Shown here: piece by piece, positions 49,001-58,000 of the stretch
Layout: every line of letters starts with the position of its first letter
How positions within the stretch are numbered: the first letter of the stretch is position 1
NCBI GenBank assembly: GCA_002633005.1
Contig: NMRA01000304.1
Location: 429,163 to 493,162 of the forward strand
Direction of reading: 5' to 3'
Origin: Phoronis australis
Lineage: Eukaryota; Phoronida; Phoronidae
DNA length: 64,000 bases
Notes under the pieces: model-generated
Databases searched by the model: none
Told to the model about the DNA's origin: nothing
Seen by the model: only the letters and a program-made list of their open reading frames with translations
Position numbers and translations under genes: made by a program

Positions 49001-52000
49001 ACTTCAACGTTGATTTATGATATCTACCCAGTACAAACTATGCTATTATTTTCGGTGGCCCGAAAGTATCATCGCTATTTTAGTTTATTAATTTTTTTAT
49101 TTTTCCTTTTCCACCTAGGAAGAAATATTTCAACCCAGGTGGAAACTATTTTCACCCGGGTGGAAATTATTTCAACCTAGGTGGAAATTATTTTCACCCG
49201 GGTGGAAACTATTTCAACTTTGTGGAAATTATTTTCACCGGGGTGGAAATTATTTCAACCTAGGTGGAAATTATTTTCACCTGGGTGGAAACTTTTTCAA
49301 TCTAGGTGGAAATTATTTTCACCCGGCTGGAAATTATTTTCACCTGGGTGAAAATGTTATACATCCGGGCACCTATTTTCAGCTGTGTTGTGATTGGATG
49401 AAGTCTTGTATGTGAAGGTCGATTGGGCCAGCCATTTTCTTCAACAAAGTTCAGATTAGGTTGCAATGTCGGCGCCTTATCTGCCTCTTGGATTTGCCGA
49501 GGACTTTAACAGAGACAGTGTGATTACATATTACTCTTAGTTCCAAAACAACTCTCTGAATAAAGTTGCCGGATTTCAGCAACGAACCCAAGCCATTAAC
49601 AAATATAGTGTATGGTGTAGAACGTTGAGAAATTTCCGATAAATAAATGACATATTATTGTTGTTGTCCAAAACCCTCACCCTCCCCGTGCTGACAGGTT
49701 TCAAAGGCTTAAAGTTACACAACTAGCAACAAAAAGCACAGATAGTATTATAAATATCCCACAAATGGTAAAAGACGTATGGTGAATCACATTGTATGGA
49801 TTCACAAGAGGATACAAATTTTGGTAAATAACCAGCATGATTAATTAATTATACACCAGTCTTAAAAATTACTTAACATTGTTTCTAATTAGAGTATAAT
49901 TGTCAACAGTGTCAGAAATGTCACTAACCAATAGTGTAATACAACACATAATTTCTCATTAAAATACGTATTTGTGTATGACCATTGCAATGACAATCAC
50001 CTTCAGTAACCAGCGTATAACAGTACAAAGTATTCAAGATTAAATGATACTGTAAGGTACAGTCCAGATAAAGTAAAAAAATTCCAAATTAGTAACTTTC
50101 CATGAAATACTTACAGCTCTGGTCCCTGTGGTCTCCAAACATGAACTAGCACTCGGGTGTGAAACTAGTTGCGCAGTAGAACCTTTCCTATTAACGTCCT
50201 CTTTTTCCTTGATTCGCTTGTTATGTGAAGTTGAAGACGGAGGTATCTTATAGCTGAATAGTTTGACAGATCATCGATATTTAAGGGATTGCCAAAGTTT
50301 GTCCTTAATAGTTTGCATATGTCCAGGTTAACCTAAAGTGGGCCAGCACACTGAACTCAAGACTGTTTAAAATTAATTTTGTGTTGATGACAGAAACCAA
50401 ACAACTTAAAGGGACTCAAATTGATAATTGTCGAAATTAATTGCTAAAAAGGAAACCTTTCGGGGTCAAGCGAAATTTCTTGCACAGATTGTCCTGTATA
50501 TGTCTGCAAACATGTGGTGGCAGAATGATCTAACCGATTAACATGAATAAACAAAACAAAACAAAACAGAGCATTGTTTTAGAGTGCTACAAAAGGGTGT
50601 GCAGCTATGGCTTGACACGTGACTTGTTCCTAGCGCAAGTAGATGACGCCACGTTAACCAAACGACGTACAAGCATGAAAATAATTTCCACCCGGGTGAA
50701 AATAATTTCCACCTAGGAATAATTTCCACCTAGGCTGAAATAGTTTCCACCCGGGTGAAAATTATTTCCACCTAGGTTGAAATAGTTTCCACCTGGGTGA
50801 AAATAAATTCCACCCGGGTGAAAATAATTTTCACCTAGGTTGAAATAATTTCCACCCAGGTGAAAATAGTTTCCACCCAGGTGAAAATAATTTCCACCTA
50901 GGTTGAAATAGTTTCCACCCAGGTGAAAATAATTTCTACCCAGGTGAAAATAATTTCCACCCAGGTGAAAATAATTTCCAACTAGGTTGAAATAGTTTCC
51001 ACCCGGGTGAAAATATTTTCCACCCAGGTGAAAATAATTTTCACCTAGGTTGAAATAGTTTCCACCCAGGTGAAAATAGTTTCCACCCAGGTGAAAATAG
51101 TTCCCACCTAGGTTGAATTATTTCCACCTAGGTGGAAAATGAAAAATGAAAAAATAATTAAACTAAAGTAACGATGATACTTTCGGGCCACCATAAGTAT
51201 TAGACTATTTTTTTCTTCGTTTTATAATTGTGGAGAAATTTGACTAAATAGAATTTCACTTGTAAGTCATATTGCGTGCTAAATAAGGGACGAATTACCG
51301 TACGTTAGATTTTAATCAAGTAAGCCCCGACGACTTTTTTCATATGTTATGATAATAGTTAACTGTGTTGTTCAATTTTCAGTCGATAACTAACTTTCGT
51401 GCTGCTTCAGTTCTCCGTGCATGATTTAAATCTTACACACGACTGGATAAATCTGGTATTCCTTTATCACTGACGTAAGGTTGTGAGTAATCAGTTTTGA
51501 AAATCTGTGCCCTCAGCTAATAGTCCGCAAATGAATTAATATTCCACTAAAAGATTATATCTTCTGAAAAAAGAATGTGCAAAACATTTTGATTTGGTCT
51601 TTATGCCAGTATCACATTGATTTGGTCACTTGAGCATGTCTCTTTTGTAAAATTTAGCAAAATACAATCATCACTTTTACCAGATAACAAAACAGTTATA
51701 TAACTCGAACAATTTTATGCGCCCATTTATAGGTATGCGGGTGCACTGTGGCGTCATTTATCTCTATCCGACGTCTGCTACTTTATGGACAAAATCCCTT
51801 GATGGGTGTTTGTGAAATTTTGCAGACAATTGCTCCTATCATGAATGGGATGGCACGGGTGAATTTTCAGGCAGATTTGACTATTGCTGTGCCTCCTAGT
51901 GGCAATTTCATTTTTTTACATGAGCCCGTATATCTATATCTACTGAGTTACTTGACGGGTGTTCGTGAAATTTGGTAAATAGGTTTCAGTTAAAGAGACA

Positions 52001-55000
52001 ACACTACACCTTCCTGTATTGGCAACATTATCTGTGGCCCGCAGTGGCCGTTTTTATTATTTTTGCATGCCTTTATCATCTGCCTCTGTCTGCCAAACCA
52101 ATCGTATAAAAGAATCATTGTAAACGTTGACAGATGTTTTCAGTCCTATCAAAATGAACATGGCTGACATTGATTTTCCGTTGGGTCCATCTACTGTGGC
52201 GCCCCCTGTGCCTGATCTACCAAGTTCCATGTTGTATCTTTGGACAGTCTGTGCGTTTCAATTGAAAAGATCATGGCTGGCATTGATTTTGGACTGTTAG
52301 ACTGAACTGAGGTGTTCCGTAGCGGCAATTTAGGCTTCTGCATAATTATAGCTCCTGCGGGGGCTGCCGGGATGTTCATGAAGTTTGGCTGTGAGGAAGA
52401 GACACCTGACTTCCGTAATTGTTTCAGACGGATTCAGCTTATATTACACCTGGCTTTTTATTATTACTATTATTATGTCTGTTTTTGTCGTCTGTCTCCT
52501 CATCTCCCTTACAAAAATGAACTTAAGTTTTCATCGAAAAACTTAAGTTTTTGGTCTGAAAAACTTAAGTTTTCATTCCCGAAAACTTAAGTTTTTGGCG
52601 AAAACTTAAGTATTTTGGAACAAGTTTTTTGGAACGAACTTAAGTTTTCATAACTTAAGTTTTTCAAAAACTTAAGTTCTGAAAACTTAAGTTTTTCAAA
52701 AACTTAAGTTCGTTCCAAAAAACTTGTTCCAAAAAACTTAAGTTTTTGGAAAACTTAAGTTTCAGAAACTTAAGTTTTTGAAAAACTTAAGNAATTATAG
52801 CTCCTGGCTGCCGGGATGTTCATGAAGTTTGGCTGTGAGGAAGAGACACCTGACTTCCGTAATTGTTTCAGACGGATTCAGCTTATATTACACCTGGCTT
52901 TTTATTATTACTATTATTATGTCTGTTTTTGTCGTCTGTCTCCTCATCTTCCAAACTGCTCGAGTATCACCATGAAAAGTAGCGTGTGCTTTCTTACTGA
53001 CAATATTGTTTTCGGATAAATTTGACTGTGATAATTTTTTCAGGTTGCTTTGATATCTACTAACATTTTTGATTGATATTCATCATGTTTGACATATATG
53101 TTCATATTGAGGAGAGCAAAGTTGGTGTTCTCCCTCTAGTGGGAATATTTAAAATTATCATCCCTTGGATCTGTGCTGTTGCAATGCACACTGGTGACGC
53201 TCAGCATTTCTCTTGTTCAACTCTGTTGCCTTATAGTATTGGCCTCTGTGAAAAACGGTGGTCACAGGCAGCAACTTGTTTGGCTTGCATATAAATCTTG
53301 GACGTATGTGATGTATAAAATTATACCATTTCTACAGTTTCGTGATCAGTGACAACCCCTTTATACATCTGCAGGTCCAGCACGTATTCGTATTGGCTAC
53401 CGTCCAAATGAACAGCCTATCCACGTTGGCATGTTTTTCTCTGATGGTGGGTGATGTCAATGCACACAAACTATTTGCATGTCTAGCAAGCTTCTGTAGG
53501 CACTGCAGTCTGACCTGTTGTAGCATTGCATCTAGTCATCCCAAGTTGCAATTAACCTGTCTGTGTGCTCTACTTCATCACATTCAAACACCAAAACAAC
53601 AGAGCTTAAAGTAGCCTCAGTTGAGAGTCACAGTAAATGGTTTTACCAAAACATATTGGGTGTGCAAAATGAAATCTGTGTGCAAAATGAGTGGAGATTT
53701 AGCATACTCCGAATAAAACTCCATTAAACCATGTCAGGGAAAGATGCAAATCATCTTTCACCATTGAGAATATGCCTGCAGGCAGCGGCTCTACCTGAAC
53801 TTATTGTGGCCAATGACAAACAAGTTACCAACAACCAAATGCGAAAAATAACAAAAGACACAAAAGCAATTAGCACCAACACCTCGTGCCCATTCTGCAA
53901 CTGTGTTACCCTGCAAGTTATAGTTATTAGTTTCTCTCCTCACTCGGCCTGGTTTGGTTTGTTTAAATTTTGTTTGTCGTTAGGTCCTTCCTCTATTGGT
54001 CAAGGTTATTCACCAAGCCAAGAGCCTTTGCTGGTTGGAATGTTTCTGTCAGATGGTGGGTATGATCCTTGTGGTCTCGTGGAGAATAAGCTGTCTGAGG
54101 AAAGTTGAGATCAAATTGAACTGCTTTTGGGTTTGGAGCTTGAACATTGTCCTGCTCCATCCAGACTGCCAAGAAGTGGTGAAATTTGGCTGACTTCATT
54201 AAGTACAAATTAAGGCCACTGTGTAAAAATGCTTCATAGTTCTTATCTGGAAAAATTTAAGGTGGATGGAGAAAAGGGTCGGTCAACTTAACTGAGTTAA
54301 CTTTCTCCACGAGACGCGCGTAGCTTTATTAATGCCTTCCCACATTGAACTTACTCTCTGATGGCTTCTATGAAGGATATTTATAAAAGCTATGCAGCCA
54401 TTGGTCTCTGCTCACACCGTGGGAAAGACATGTTCAGCCAGTTGGCTCTGGCGTGTCTATGTCTGATGAGGTGGCACTCCTAATACTCTGTGCGCTTGCT
54501 CACGACACTGACTTTGTGTGTATAACTTACCCCTACATGCACTTATTTAAAGCCATAGACAACGCCATAGGTGAGTCACCATCAATATAAGTTAATAATT
54601 AGTACGGGAGCACTCAAATGATGCAGAAATTTGATTGGCAGTGGAAGCGTTTTACAGATATGGCCAGAAAATTGAGATTTTCAAGTTAATTTCATTTTCG
54701 ATTTCAGCATAATATAAGTACAGGACACTCAGTTTTGTGTGTATGAAAATGCTGACGTGTTGCAAAAAATGCTCAAAGACAAGGTTACTGAAGTGTGACT
54801 GCATATTGCACTTCAACAGTTACTTTTACTCTAAATAACCCGTGCTATTTAGGATCTGAATTGCATCAACTACTCATTTGTTTACCTTAATTGCCGTCCA
54901 CACAGAGACGTACTCTAGAACAAGTTTATCCTGGAACGAGTTGTCTCTAAGTTTTGGGAGCAGAGTGAGTGTCTGGACACTACTTAAACTATAGTACAAC

Positions 55001-58000
55001 TTACCCGACTTGTGGCAACTTACTCCTTACCTTACCCAGGTACTGTGGCAATAAATATGTACAAAAACGTGAATTGAGTTGAAGTATGATTATACCTGTT
55101 GCGTGGCGAAGACCTTTTTGTTGTGTTTGGCTTTAATGATTTCCCTTTCTGCACTGGCCTATTCAGCTTTTACTGCATTTAAGTACTCAGCCTCACGATT
55201 ACTCATGTAGTATTCTTCAATTGGAGTTTCAATTTACTCAAAGGCCCTGTCTACATCGGCACCAAGGCTGGCAAAATCGTTGATCAGCCTAGCCTGCACG
55301 TAGGCATATTTCTGTCTGATGGTAAGTTGTGCGACATGCTTCTCTGCGATGCTGAAAACCGGTAGGTACATTAATGTATAGACCTGTTACAAGTGATTGA
55401 CACCAATGCGCTATTTGCCTGGATTACCAATAAAAAATCACTGGTTTCAAGTTAGGTGTTGGGGGCGAGCAACCTGACCAGAACAAGTAAATACTTGGGA
55501 GATGCAAGAAGTAAATGAAAAAACACAGGTTCGGTATAAAAAACTTGCATTGATCACAGCTTTGCGACTCGTGTTAACTTGGTAGACTAGGACACAAAAG
55601 TGGGACTCAAAATGAGTGATTTCTTTCTCACTTTTTACGAAAGAGATAAAGTATTATGTCAGTATCGTTACTGCTACTGCCGTCGGACAATATTTTGAAA
55701 AATTTCAGGCAGTCAAAACAATAGTAGAAGCTACTGAAAAATGAAAAAGGGCAACTTTGGTAATTATTTTTGTCCAAAAGTGTAAAATTTTACAGTGAGT
55801 GTATGAATTTTGCCAGGTGGTGGATCAATTTTCAGTAGACATGCATTCACAAAGGTGTATGGGAACTTTCAAGAAACTAAAACCAAATGTGGAAGTTAAA
55901 AAGTGAACTTTCGGAAATTGGGAGTGGTAATTACTATATCCAGCCAAACTTGAGACTTCAGTAATGCAGACAATTTCATTCACAACAAGACATTTTTAAA
56001 TGTCATGTTAAAACATGACCGTTTTGAAATCTATATTTTTGCGTTAAATCGAGTATCAATTACATTTGTATGCATTTTCTGATTTCCTGTGATAGCTAAT
56101 TGCTTGTTTGGTCTTGACTGGTATCTTTCGCTATTATGCATAATTTCTGGTTGCTAGACGCATAAATTTGGGTTTTCTTAAGAACGTGCAAATTAGGTAG
56201 CTCTGTTCACTCCACATAGAATATTGTGTGAATTAAGCTGTCAAAATATTGGTAGGTAGAGACACTTATTGGTTGCTTATCTGCACCAAAGCATCAATTG
56301 CTGGACGTAGTTAACGTGGGTTATGAGATTGTTAGAAACCCTTGGGCAGTGAAAAATTGACAATTTGGCAATTATGCTTGTCCAAAATCGGTGACTACGG
56401 TAATTCTACAGTAACAGCAATGTTTGTTTAAAAGTAGCAACAGCTTTGAAGATATTTTGAAAGATTCTCAGCTTAGTCATGAGTTGGTTAGTCTTGAGAC
56501 TGGAGCCATTTCAAGATAGTCATTGGTGCAAAAGCATTGCTTCTACTAGGGTGATTTGTAATGAGTAATATCTTGAAATCCGGCTGTAGTTTACTGTTTT
56601 TTCAATAACTGTTGCAGCAGTTTCCATTGTACAATTTCTGTTTCTTTTCTCTTGCCAGAGCCCGGTTATTACGAGGACGGAAAGTTTGGAGTCCGCCTGG
56701 AGACCATAGTAGAAGTGGTGAAAGATAACACTAAGGTGCAGTCAGACAATTGATGTGTAAATTTTCATGTCTGCTAAAATTCCACTCGTCCTCTTTTATC
56801 ACAGAAATTAACTTAGAAAGTTCAGAAGTTAATCAAGCATTTTTGTGCCCCCACAGACTTCTTGATATCTCAAAAACTTCTGGTTGGATTTTGATGAAAT
56901 TTGGCACAAGGGTGTAGGCCGTCACTAGAAGGGTTCGATTCATGCTACTTTTCAATCTGCCTCGCCCCCCCCCTTGGGTCAGAGCGGCATAGCTTTGTCT
57001 GTATTTTTGGGGAAGAGCATTTCCGGGTGATATCTAGAGGATGGATCGGCAGATTTCAGTGAAACTTGACACAAAGGTTTGTAGTATCAATGCGCCTGCA
57101 TGTTTAAATCGTCAGACGGATTTGATTACTGCAGCACCTCCTATTGGCCATTTTGTTTTCAGTGAGGGACTTTTCAAATTGTTTGGGGAAGCGCATTTCC
57201 GGATGATATCTAGAGAACCGATTAGCGAATTCCAACAAAACTCAAGACTGTTATATGATGATGTGCCACTATCATTTGATTTTCGGTCAGTTTCGACCAC
57301 TGCAGTGCCTCCTAGTGACCATTTTGTATGAGCGTTTCCATATGATATGTGGAGAACCGAGTGAAGGATTTCAATGAAAGTTGACACAGAGGTTTGTGAT
57401 AAGAATACGTCAGCACCATTAAATTTTCAAGCAGATTCGACCACTGCAGCACCTCCTTGTGGTCATTTTGTTTTCAACATGGGCATTTCAAATGTTGCTT
57501 TGGGGGAAGAGCATTTCCGGTTGATATCTAGAGAACTGATAGGTGGATTCCAATGAAACTGACGCAGAGTTAGGTATATGATGAGATTGCACTTGAACAC
57601 CATTTGATTTTCGTCTGGATTCGACTACTGCAGTGCCTCCTACTGGCCATTTTGTGTGAGCGTTTCTGGATGATATGAAGAGAACTGAGGGAAGGATTTC
57701 AATGAAAGTTCATAGAGACGTAATTGTTTGGACAGTGCAACGGCACCATTAAGTTTCCGGGTGGATTTGACCACACACAACATCGCCATTTTGTTTTCGA
57801 CCTGGGCTTTTGAAGTTTTGTTTGGGGGAAGAGCATTTTCGGATGATATCTGAGGAACCAATAAGTTCGTCCCAGATTGCACTGCAACAAGAATCTCACT
57901 GTATTTACCCACAATGATGCCCTAAACACTCCTCGCGCACATTTGCTACATTGTTTTGCGTGCTATTTGTTGTCTGATCCAATACAAGTTTTTCTCGATT

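Larger units (their letters stand above)
49054..51192. mobile_element. Foldback-type element with inverted 22-bp repeat arrays
   Basis: Terminal inverted repeats of about 65 bp (starting GGTGGCCCGAAAGTATCATC at 49054, ending in its complement at 51192) lead into arrays of a 22-bp repeat in opposite orientations (49112-49356 and 50676-51140). These surround about 1.3 kb of unique sequence without a long open frame. Long inverted termini with internal tandem repeats are the hallmark of foldback elements. No target duplication could be fixed. It lies in XPNPEP2 intron 17. Confidence 0.85.

Noticed and set aside
50538-50729. Open frame rich in repeated Trp-Lys-Leu phrases
   Set aside because: It is a translation of the 22-bp repeat array of the foldback element.
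57041-57556. Series of open frames with repeated TAAPPxGHFVF phrases
   Set aside because: They are produced by the tandem repeat units; frames are interrupted in some units and no known protein is recalled.
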